From Clostridium sp. MCC353 (lineage in GTDB: Bacteria > Bacillota > Clostridia > Lachnospirales > Lachnospiraceae), in NCBI RefSeq assembly GCF_018785315.1, contig NZ_WQPN01000176.1:16480-65795 (forward strand): a stretch of DNA of 49,316 bases, given 5' to 3'. The notes below the pieces were generated by a model that did no database searches, was not told the origin of the DNA, and saw only the letters and a list, made by a program, of their open reading frames with translations. The position numbers and the translations under genes are program-made. The number at the start of each line of letters is the position of its first letter. Positions within the stretch are counted from its first letter, which is position 1. Below are positions 1 through 7,068 of the stretch, piece by piece.

Positions 1-72
1 AGTTTCCCCCGTTCCGGTCCCCGGTCTTCTTTCCCGCCATCCGTCCTCCCCGCTTTCCTGCGTAACATTCAC
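1..72 (-). repeat. Giant hairpin repeat, partial copy (terminal arm only)
   Basis: The reverse complement of these bases begins GTGAATGTTACGC and continues with a GC-rich arm. It closely matches the outer arm of the complete copy at 18885-19229, sharing stretches such as GGACGGATGGCGG and CCGGAACGG. Only the GTTACGC side of the element is inside the window and the rest lies beyond position 1. Read on the minus strand it starts 45 nt after the LysR stop codon, so it sits in the presumed 3' UTR of that gene. Assignment rests on comparison within this window. Confidence 0.75.
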
Positions 73-117
73 AATTAAAGTATCTTCCTCAATTAAATTC
101 CAAGTTTTTCAATAACC

Positions 118-993
118 TTATAACATATCCATAAACTGCTTTGCTGCCTGTGAGATTGGAAGATTTTCATTAAAGGCCACGACCATCTGGCGGCCGGGTA
201 GTTTTTCCTCTAGTTTTACGACAAATAAATCTTTATCATTATCTGGAATACAAAAATCCGGGACAAAGGCAATTCCAAGTCCAATTCGGGCCAGATCGAT
301 CAGAAGATCGTTGCTGCTGAGTTCAATCTCAGGAACCAGATCCAATTGATATTTCTGGAACATGTGATGGAGGAATTCGCTGGTTGTGCTTTTCCGGTCC
401 AGCATTAAGATGGGATAAGTCTGAAGTTCCCTTAAACTCACCTTTTTGCCGTGAAGGGGGAAATAATCCTTATGGGCGACAAATACATCGCAGAATTCGT
501 TTATGATCCTCGTATTTAAGTTATTGGAAAGGGCGGAATTGGGAAAATTTGTGATGATGAAATCAACCTGGCCGTTTTCCAATAGTCTTGCACACTCGAT
601 TGAAGTCTGGTTCATGACTTTTATATGGACATTGGGGTACATTTTGTGAAATTGATTCAAGTGGGGGATCAGATAATAGCGGCATATGGTGTCGCTGGCA
701 CCAATTCTGAGCTGGCCGCCGTTTAAGGTATTGGCTTCCAGAAGCTGATTTTCCCCCTTTTTAATCAGGTTCATGGCAGGCTCAATATGCTTTAAAAGAA
801 TTTCCCCTTCCGGTGTCAGCTGAACCCGCTTGGTGCTTCGGATAAACAAGGTTTGATTCAGCTTTTTTTCCAGCACTTTTATGGACTGGCTGACTGCTGA
901 TTGGGAAATAAAAAGCTGTTTTGATGCTTCGGAAAAGCTTAAAGTGACGGCAACATGATAGAAAACTTTATATAATTCATAATTAATATCCAT
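118..993 (-). CDS. LysR-family transcriptional regulator
   Basis: A 291-residue protein of normal LysR length. Residues about 1-60 form the winged helix-turn-helix, with the typical run SEASKQLFISQSAVSQSI and the RSTKRVQLT wing. The rest resembles the periplasmic-binding-like effector domain (GGQLRIGASDT, PHLNQFHKMYPNV). The start ATG has an AAGGAGG site close upstream. It is divergent from the M14-type gene pair beginning at 1741, with 747 bp between them, so by the usual LysR pattern it may control those genes. The effector is not predictable. The family call is firm; the target is inference. Confidence 0.92.
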   Translation of the reverse strand: MDINYELYKVFYHVAVTLSFSEASKQLFISQSAVSQSIKVLEKKLNQTLFIRSTKRVQLTPEGEILLKHIEPAMNLIKKGENQLLEANTLNGGQLRIGASDTICRYYLIPHLNQFHKMYPNVHIKVMNQTSIECARLLENGQVDFIITNFPNSALSNNLNTRIINEFCDVFVAHKDYFPLHGKKVSLRELQTYPILMLDRKSTTSEFLHHMFQKYQLDLVPEIELSSNDLLIDLARIGLGIAFVPDFCIPDNDKDLFVVKLEEKLPGRQMVVAFNENLPISQAAKQFMDML

Positions 994-1740
994 TATTAGT
1001 CCTCCTTATAAGAACAACGTCATTTTATCAGAAAAATGATGAATTGTAAATACCTAATAAAATAATCAGAAACTCTATGGCTGAATAGTTACAGTTACGG
1101 CCCCTGCTGACGTGTCCGGCCAGTCCGCTGTAATCTGGAATATTTTGTAATATTTATTCTTAGGTATTTGTATTTCCTACATTATCGCATAGTTTGCTTA
1201 AATTCGGTTCGATCAGTTTACTGCATCCCGGCCACCCGGCAGGAGGTTATCAGTCAAAAGGCAATTGGGATAAACATTAAAAGCTGTATTATCTATGTTT
1301 CAGGATAAACAAGGCTGCAGTAGCGGCTCTGCTGATGATAAAGGTATTTACTATTTTATCCCCCATATGATAAAATACTATCTGAATAAAGATGGGATCT
1401 ATTATATCAGTAACGGCTGATGACAAAAGATGCCTGTCGCGCTCAGGTGAGACTTTGGGCAGGCGGTAAATGGACGGCGTATGGAACTGAGTGAATTATG
1501 CTATAAACTGACTGATAAATGACGGATATGAACGAAGAAGTTCTTCCAAGAACACAATTTTGGAGACTGTGCATTGGTTAAGGGCTGCTTTCATGGATTG
1601 GCAGTTAAATAATTGGATAGGCATATTGACAGATGGTCAGATTGTCGGGTCAGCAGGTCGTCGGATTGGCAAATCAGAGGATCCGACAATTAAATGTTCA
1701 GTGAAAACAGCAGAAAATATAGGTAAAGGTGGAAGATGCC
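994..1740. other. Long intergenic region between LysR and the M14-type pair
   Basis: This 747-bp stretch holds the LysR promoter, the inverted pair AAATACCTAA (1048-1057) / TTAGGTATTT (1160-1169), and an 8-bp inverted pair ATTGTCGG (1641-1648) / CCGACAAT (1683-1690) just before the next gene. I see no credible gene. A short frame around 1340-1420 reads like a tyrosine/glycine-rich repeat fragment (ending DGIYYISNG) but has no start site and may be a decayed remnant. No clear promoter for the downstream pair was found. Confidence 0.5.
1022..1050 (-). promoter_or_regulatory. Predicted sigma-A promoter of the LysR gene
   Basis: On the minus strand TTTACA (1045-1050) is followed after 17 nt by TAAAAT (1022-1027), upstream of the LysR start at 993. 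The sequence AAATACCTAA at 1048-1057 overlaps the -35 hexamer and recurs inverted at 1160-1169, which could be part of an operator. Confidence 0.55.
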
Positions 1741-2679
1741 ATGGTTAAAACAGTAGTTTCGGTAGGGCTTCCGGTGGATGAAAGGCTGGAAGTCAAAAAG
1801 AATTCCCTGATGCCGGATACTTTGACGGGACAGGAAAAGAGGATATGTATTGTAACGGGAATCCATGGTGATGAATTGGAAGGGCAGTATGTGTGCTATG
1901 AGCTGATCCGAAGAATTAATGAAAATATAGGCTGCTTAAAGGGTATTGTAGATATATTTCCGGCGCTGAATCCTCTGGGGATTGATTCTGTCACCAGAGG
2001 AATTCCTATGTTCGACCTGGATATGAACCGGATTTTTCTGGGCAGTGAAAGCGGATCGGTTCCGGAGCATATAGCCGTGAAAATTGTTGAAGACATTGCG
2101 GGGGCGGATCTGTGCATTGACATTCATGCCAGCAATATTTTCCTGAGGGAGATTCCCCAGGTGAGAATGAGCGAAGGAACGGCGGAGAAGCTGCTTCCCT
2201 ATGCAAAACTGCTGAATATTGATTATGTATGGGTTCATGCGGCGGCAACTGTGTTGGAGGCGACGCTGGCTCACAGCTTAAATACCCTGGGGGTTCCCAC
2301 CCTGGTGGTGGAAATGGGCGTGGGAATGAGGATTACGGGAGATTACTGCCGCCAATTGACGGATGGAATTTTCTGTGTGATGAAAGAGCTGGGAATCTGG
2401 GATGGTGAGGTGATCCGGCCGAAAACGCCCATCATTTCCACTGACGGGCAGGTGGGCTTTGTCAATGCGAATGAACCGGGGATATTCATTCCCCATGTGG
2501 AACATTGGGATAACATCAAAGCCGGAGAGGAGATCGGCGTCATTTTAAATCCTCTGCAGGGCACTGTGATGGAAACGCTTTATGCGCCCTTTGACGGGAT
2601 GGTGTTTACGCTCAGGGAATATCCGGTGGTTAACGCCGGGTCTTTGATCGCCCGTGTTTTAGGAGGTGATTACAGATGA
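1741..2679 (+). CDS. Succinylglutamate desuccinylase/aspartoacylase-type (M14) zinc hydrolase
   Basis: A 312-residue protein of the AstE/AspA branch of M14 carboxypeptidase-like enzymes. These hydrolyse amide bonds of N-acylated amino acids or similar small molecules. The zinc ligands are visible as H42 and E45 (GIHGDE) and H129 (CIDIHAS). The substrate-binding Asn-Arg pair is present (DMNR, R97), and a likely catalytic Glu is E191 (VVEMGVG). A C-terminal beta-domain follows. I chose ATG 1741 because AGGTGG lies 7 nt upstream; a GTG at 1729 is in frame but has no site. Its stop overlaps the next gene by 4 bp (ATGA), so the two are translationally coupled. The substrate is unknown. Confidence 0.85.
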   Translation: MVKTVVSVGLPVDERLEVKKNSLMPDTLTGQEKRICIVTGIHGDELEGQYVCYELIRRINENIGCLKGIVDIFPALNPLGIDSVTRGIPMFDLDMNRIFLGSESGSVPEHIAVKIVEDIAGADLCIDIHASNIFLREIPQVRMSEGTAEKLLPYAKLLNIDYVWVHAAATVLEATLAHSLNTLGVPTLVVEMGVGMRITGDYCRQLTDGIFCVMKELGIWDGEVIRPKTPIISTDGQVGFVNANEPGIFIPHVEHWDNIKAGEEIGVILNPLQGTVMETLYAPFDGMVFTLREYPVVNAGSLIARVLGGDYR

Positions 2680-3611
2680 GAAAGGAAATTATTTACAGTT
2701 TAAAAGGATCTTATCGTAATGACCTGAATGTTTATGGGTATCATTTTGGTAAGGGAGAGCCGTCCGCCTGTGTGGTGGGGGCAATCCGGGGAAATGAGAT
2801 ACAACAGCTTTATGTCTGTTCCCAGCTTGTTAAGGCGTTAAAAGAGCTGGAGGAAAAGGGGGCGATTGTATCCAATAATGAGATTTTAGTGATTCCTTCG
2901 GTAAACCATTCTTCCATGAACATTGGAAAACGGTTCTGGACCGTGGATAATACTGATATCAACCGGATGTTTCCGGGAAATGACCGGGGAGAAACAACTC
3001 AGAGAATTGCAGCGGGCGTGTTTGAGGTGGTGCAGAAATACAGTTACGGCATTCAGTTTACCAGTTTTTACATGAAAGGGGATTTTATCCCCCATGTCAG
3101 GATGATGGAGACGGGATTTCAGAGCCCCAGCCTGGCAAATCTGTTCGGGCTTCCCTATGTGGTGATCCGGAAACCGAGGCCCTATGATACGGCAACGTTA
3201 AATTATAACTGGCAGATTTGGGATACCAGCGCATTTTCCCTCTATACCAGCGCCACGGATTACATTGACGAGACTTCCGCCAGACAGGCTGTGGCCTCTG
3301 TGCTGCGTTTTTTGACGCGCATGGGGATTTTGAGGTATACCAGCCACAGCGGATATATCGCCAGCGTGATCCGGGAAGATGATTTGATGAACGTGCAGAC
3401 AGATATGGCGGGAATATACAAAAGGCTGGCGGAACCGGGACAGGAGGTGCACCGGGGAGATGTGCTGGCGGAAATTTTGGACCCTTATGAGGGGGAGATT
3501 CTGAGCAGGATTCTGTCCCCAACGGACGGCATTGTATTTTTCGCCCATAATGCGCCTCTGGTGATGGAGGGCGCAGTGATCTTTAAAATAATCAGACGCC
3601 TTCATGAATAG
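2676..3611 (+). CDS. M14/AstE-AspA-like paralogue lacking catalytic residues (probable pseudoenzyme)
   Basis: A 311-residue paralogue of the upstream gene that aligns without gaps through the active-site region. The first zinc-binding motif reads AIRGNE, so the ligand His is Arg38, although Glu41 stays. The DxH motif is replaced by QFT (127-129), and the C-terminal catalytic Glu region reads FSLYTSA. The Asn-Arg pair (DINRMF) is kept. The frame is intact with a good AGGAGG site inside the upstream gene, so this is not decay. It overlaps the upstream gene by 4 bp. A regulatory or heteromeric partner role for the active paralogue is my inference; a changed chemistry is also possible. Confidence 0.8.
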   Translation: MRKEIIYSLKGSYRNDLNVYGYHFGKGEPSACVVGAIRGNEIQQLYVCSQLVKALKELEEKGAIVSNNEILVIPSVNHSSMNIGKRFWTVDNTDINRMFPGNDRGETTQRIAAGVFEVVQKYSYGIQFTSFYMKGDFIPHVRMMETGFQSPSLANLFGLPYVVIRKPRPYDTATLNYNWQIWDTSAFSLYTSATDYIDETSARQAVASVLRFLTRMGILRYTSHSGYIASVIREDDLMNVQTDMAGIYKRLAEPGQEVHRGDVLAEILDPYEGEILSRILSPTDGIVFFAHNAPLVMEGAVIFKIIRRLHE

Positions 3612-3648
3612 AGGGACCTTCATGAATCGAGGGAGAAAGAGAGGAACA

Positions 3649-4188
3649 ATGGAACACGATTTTTATCAAATGTATCTGGAAGAACTGGAGCAGATTGCTC
3701 CCTGCACGAAACAGGAGGAACTGCTCCTTTTAGAACAGCTCAGTCAGGGACGGGAGGATGCAAAGGCCCGTTTGATTGAGGGAAATTTAAAACAGGCTTT
3801 GGAATATGCAAAAGAGTATGAAAATAAGGGCTTGTCCATGGGGGATCTGGTTCAGGAGGCCAATATGGCCTTAACTCTGGCGGTTGGCGGCTTTACGGCG
3901 GGAGATTTTCAGGATTATCTGGAGAGGGAGATTAAAAAGGCGGTTGAGGCTGCCATAGAAGAACAGCTTGCGGAGGCCCGGACGGAGGAAGAGATTGCGG
4001 CCAGGGTCAATGTGCTTCAGAAGGTTTCCCAGGTCATGGCGGAAGAACTGGGACGGGAAGCAACTGTGGAAGAACTGGCGGCCAGGATGAAGATGACTGG
4101 GGAGGAGATCAAAGAAATTATGAAGATCACTCTGGATGCGGTCAATGTGATGCAGGCCGGAAGGGAACTGGAGGAGGATCAGGAATAG
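3649..4188 (+). CDS. Truncated sigma-70-like protein (regions 2.1-2.2 and 3, no region 2.4 or 4)
   Basis: About 179 residues and very acidic. Residues 44-80 resemble sigma regions 2.1-2.2 (RLIEGNLKQALEYAKEY, GLSMGDLVQEANMAL), the part that binds the RNA polymerase beta' clamp helices. Where sigma factors carry the aromatic promoter-melting and -10 recognition segment, this has GGFTAGDFQDYLEREI without the Trp/Tyr residues. Residues 122-168 resemble region 3 (AEELGREATVEELAARMKM). There is no region 4. ATG 3649 is preceded by GAGAGG; ATG 3622 and 3604 are in-frame alternatives, and 3604 overlaps the upstream gene. It may bind core polymerase without recognising a promoter, but that is inference. 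Confidence 0.65.
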   Translation: MEHDFYQMYLEELEQIAPCTKQEELLLLEQLSQGREDAKARLIEGNLKQALEYAKEYENKGLSMGDLVQEANMALTLAVGGFTAGDFQDYLEREIKKAVEAAIEEQLAEARTEEEIAARVNVLQKVSQVMAEELGREATVEELAARMKMTGEEIKEIMKITLDAVNVMQAGRELEEDQE

Positions 4189-4222
4189 GATCAGGAATAA
4201 GATCAGGAATAGGACCAGAATG
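4175..4222. repeat. 12-bp tandem repeat across a stop codon
   Basis: Two perfect copies of AGGATCAGGAAT (4175-4186, 4187-4198) are followed by AAGATCAGGAAT and a decayed fourth unit, AGGACCAGAATG. The stop codon of the sigma-like gene lies at the end of the first unit. Because units are 12 bp, the frame continues through them, and some units carry their own TAG or TAA. The array looks like local slippage. Confidence 0.8.
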
Positions 4223-4278
4223 CGGACTAGAAATAGGGGATTTTGCCATTTTCATTTCTGGCAAAACTGAATATCAAG

Positions 4279-4321
4279 TTGCGTTTGCCATGTATCTAAG
4301 ATATAATAGATGCATGGCAAT
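4279..4321 (+). promoter_or_regulatory. Predicted promoter and stem-loop before the first phosphofructokinase
   Basis: TTGCGT (4279-4284) and a perfect TATAAT (4302-4307) are 17 nt apart, upstream of the start at 4383. The same stretch forms an inverted repeat of about 13 bp (TTGCCATGTATCT against AGATGCATGGCAA, with one G-T pair) followed by TTTT, which could also end upstream transcripts. A second hairpin, TTTTGCCA / TGGCAAAA, lies at 4241-4266. Confidence 0.55.
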
Positions 4322-4382
4322 TTTAGTTACGGAAGAGTAAAAAGGAGATGTAAAAAGAAAAATATGATACGGAGGTAGTGAC

Positions 4383-5621
4383 ATGAAGGGGAATGTTATA
4401 GTAGGCCAGTCAGGAGGTCCCACAGCGGTAATAAACTCCAGTCTGGCCGGTGTTTATAAGACAGCCATAGACCGGGGCGCGCCAAAAGTATATGGGATGC
4501 TGTTTGGAATCCAGGGGTTTTTAGATGAGCAGTATATTGATTTATCCGAACATATTAAGAATGAACTGGATATTGAGATATTGAAGCGCACACCGTCGGC
4601 ATTTCTTGGAACATGCCGTTTCAAGCTTCCGGCAATTCATGAAAATCAGGAGATTTACGTGAAGATTTTTGAAATATTGAACCGGCTGGATGTGGAATGC
4701 TTCATTTATATCGGCGGCAATGATTCCATGGATACGATTAAAAAACTGTCCGATTACGCAATTTTAACCGGACAAACCCAGAAGTTTGTAGGCGTGCCTA
4801 AGACCATAGACAATGACCTGGCCCTTACCGATCATACGCCGGGATATGGAAGCGCGGCTAAGTATATCGCCACCTCGACGAAAGAAGTGATTCGTGACGG
4901 TCTGGGATTTTCTTATAAGAAAAAACTGGTGACCATTATTGAGATCATGGGCCGGAATGCCGGCTGGCTTACAGGCGCTTCCGCCCTTTCAGCAGGAGAA
5001 GACTGCGACGGGCCGGATCTGATCTACCTGCCGGAAATTCCATTTGATATGGATAAGTTTATGGATAAAGTGAAGGGGCTTTTGGAACAGCAGGATACCG
5101 TTGTTGTGGCTGTATCCGAGGGGATACGGCTGGCGGACGGCCGTTATGTCAGCGAACTTTCGGGAAATGCGGACTATGTGGACGCTTTCGGCCACAAACA
5201 GCTCACCGGTTCCGCCCATTATCTGGCTAATGTAATCAGCGCTGAGATCGGCTGCAAAACCAGGGCCGTGGAATTCAGCACTCTGCAGAGAAGCGCTTCT
5301 CATCTGGCATCCCGGGTGGATATCAATGAAGCTTATATGGTAGGCGGCGCAGCCGTTAAGGCAGCGGATGAAGGGGATACGGGACGCATGGTGGTAATCG
5401 ACCGCGTTTCGGATGATCCGTACCAGAGCGCCACCGGAGTCTATGATGTACATAAGATCGCAAACGGGGAAAAACTGGTCCCCAGATCCTGGATCAATGA
5501 AGAAGGAACCTACGTGACGGAAGAATTTATCGACTATGTAAGGCCTCTGATCCAGGGGGATTACCCGTCGGTTATGGTTGGCGGCATACCGCGCCACCTT
5601 TATCATACAAAAAAGAAATAA
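4383..5621 (+). CDS. PPi-type 6-phosphofructokinase (first of tandem pair)
   Basis: A 412-residue cytosolic phosphofructokinase, phosphorylating fructose 6-phosphate to fructose 1,6-bisphosphate in glycolysis. The N-terminal loop GQSGGPTAVINSS, the phosphoryl-donor motif GGNDS (111-115) and the catalytic TIDND (141-145) are intact. Asp114 in GGND and Lys140 in PKTIDND are the residues known to mark PPi-dependent enzymes; ATP-dependent enzymes have Gly at both places. So PPi is the likely donor and the step may be reversible. The start has GGAGG 7 nt upstream. A close paralogue follows at 5705, about two-thirds identical by eye. Confidence 0.9.
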   Translation: MKGNVIVGQSGGPTAVINSSLAGVYKTAIDRGAPKVYGMLFGIQGFLDEQYIDLSEHIKNELDIEILKRTPSAFLGTCRFKLPAIHENQEIYVKIFEILNRLDVECFIYIGGNDSMDTIKKLSDYAILTGQTQKFVGVPKTIDNDLALTDHTPGYGSAAKYIATSTKEVIRDGLGFSYKKKLVTIIEIMGRNAGWLTGASALSAGEDCDGPDLIYLPEIPFDMDKFMDKVKGLLEQQDTVVVAVSEGIRLADGRYVSELSGNADYVDAFGHKQLTGSAHYLANVISAEIGCKTRAVEFSTLQRSASHLASRVDINEAYMVGGAAVKAADEGDTGRMVVIDRVSDDPYQSATGVYDVHKIANGEKLVPRSWINEEGTYVTEEFIDYVRPLIQGDYPSVMVGGIPRHLYHTKKK

Positions 5622-5704
5622 CAGAACAATAACTGCTGAAAACCTCCAGGGAATGCTGGCAAAGGCATGGTTCGGGGAAGAATAAAATTCAGGAGGTAGT
5701 AGTT

Positions 5705-6949
5705 ATGAACGAAATCAGAGGAAATGTAATTGTAGGACAATCAGGCGGGCCCACGGCGGTGATCAATTCCAGCCTTGCAGGCGTTTATAAGACGGCCAGG
5801 GACAGGGGGGCGAAAAAGGTCTTCGGCATGCTTCACGGAATCCAGGGGCTTTTAGAGGAACGGGTGATCGATCTGTCTGCCCATATCACCAGCGATCTGG
5901 ATATTGACCTGCTGAAACGGACGCCTTCCGCCTATCTTGGCTCCTGCCGGTATAAACTGCCGGAGATCAAGGATGATACGGCGATTTATGATAAGATTTT
6001 TGCTATTTTAGATAAACTGGAGATCGAATATTTCTTCTATATCGGAGGGAATGACTCCATGGACACGATTAAAAAGCTGTCCGATTATTCCATTTTAAAT
6101 GGGAGCAGAATCCGTTTTATGGGCGTGCCCAAGACCATTGACAATGATTTGGCGGCAACCGACCATACGCCGGGATTCGGAAGCGCGGCTAAGTATATCG
6201 CTTCCATCACCAAAGAGGTGATTCGCGACGGGCTTGTATATGACCAGCAGAATGTAACCCTGCTGGAGATTATGGGGAGAAATGCCGGCTGGCTCACAGG
6301 AGCGGCGGCTTTGGCTAAGGGAGAAGACTGTGAAGGGCCTGATCTGATTTTCCTCCCTGAAGTGGTGTTTGACGTGGATCAGTTCATGAAGAAGATTTCC
6401 GATCTGCATAAGGTGAAAAAATCCGTTGTAGTGGCCATTTCAGAAGGCGTGAAACTGGCGGACGGCCGATATGTCTGTGAAATGAGAGAAGGGATCGACT
6501 ATGTGGACGCTTTTGGACACAGGCAGCTTACGGGAACAGCCAGGTATCTGTCCGAGAAGATTTCCCGGGAAGTGGGCTGCAAAACCAGGGCCATTGAATT
6601 TAACTCCCTTCAGAGATGTGCGTCCCATATCGTTTCCAGAGTGGATATCACAGAAGCGTTCCAGGTGGGCGGAGCTGCTGTAAAGGCGGCATTTGAGGGG
6701 GAAACCGGAAAGATGATCATTCTCAAGAGAGTTTCCGATGATCCGTATATCTGTGTGACGGATATTTATGATGTTCACAAGGTGGCCAATGTGGAGAAGA
6801 AGGTACCGGATGAGTGGATCAATGAAACAGGCGATTATGTGACGCCGGAATTTGTCAATTATGTGCGTCCCCTGATCCAGGCGGAGCTGACGCCGATGAT
6901 GGTGGATGGGCTGCCGAGACATTTGTATTATACGGATAAAGAAAAATAG
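5705..6949 (+). CDS. PPi-type 6-phosphofructokinase (second of tandem pair)
   Basis: A 414-residue paralogue of the preceding gene, 83 bp downstream with its own AGGAGG site. It keeps GGNDS, PKTIDND, the EIMGRNAGWLTGA substrate motif and the DHTPGFGSAAKYIA segment, so it should be catalytically competent and PPi-dependent. Differences from its neighbour are spread over surface positions such as IKDDTAIYDKI against IHENQEIYVKI, consistent with an old duplication rather than recent amplification. The pair may form a hetero-oligomer or serve different conditions; nothing in the sequence decides this. A hairpin after the stop (6975-7015) probably ends the transcript. Confidence 0.9.
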   Translation: MNEIRGNVIVGQSGGPTAVINSSLAGVYKTARDRGAKKVFGMLHGIQGLLEERVIDLSAHITSDLDIDLLKRTPSAYLGSCRYKLPEIKDDTAIYDKIFAILDKLEIEYFFYIGGNDSMDTIKKLSDYSILNGSRIRFMGVPKTIDNDLAATDHTPGFGSAAKYIASITKEVIRDGLVYDQQNVTLLEIMGRNAGWLTGAAALAKGEDCEGPDLIFLPEVVFDVDQFMKKISDLHKVKKSVVVAISEGVKLADGRYVCEMREGIDYVDAFGHRQLTGTARYLSEKISREVGCKTRAIEFNSLQRCASHIVSRVDITEAFQVGGAAVKAAFEGETGKMIILKRVSDDPYICVTDIYDVHKVANVEKKVPDEWINETGDYVTPEFVNYVRPLIQAELTPMMVDGLPRHLYYTDKEK

Positions 6950-6974
6950 AATATATTAATCAAACTAATCAATG

Positions 6975-7015
6975 CCATAAGATATATTAATTTCTCTTAT
7001 TTATATATCTTATGG
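6975..7015 (+). terminator. Stem-loop after the phosphofructokinase pair
   Basis: A perfect 13-bp inverted repeat, CCATAAGATATAT (6975-6987) and ATATATCTTATGG (7003-7015), with a 15-nt loop, followed by TATTATTATATT. The stem is AT-rich and the T-run imperfect, so termination is plausible but not strong. It lies between the second phosphofructokinase and purL. No purine riboswitch core is present. Confidence 0.5.
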
Positions 7016-7068
7016 TATTATTATATTCAGGTAAATTTGTTAAAGCGTCATAGACGAAGGAGGATACA

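Noticed and set aside
1340-1420. Cell-wall-binding-like repeat fragment (ending DGIYYISNG)
   Set aside because: Too short, no start codon context, and no matching upstream or downstream repeats; at best a decayed remnant.
1560-1748. Open frame of 62 codons before the M14-type gene
   Set aside because: No ribosome binding site, no recognisable family, and it overlaps the real downstream start.
6950-7068. Purine riboswitch before purL
   Set aside because: The three-way junction core of the purine aptamer is absent. The visible structure is an AT-rich hairpin better read as a terminator.
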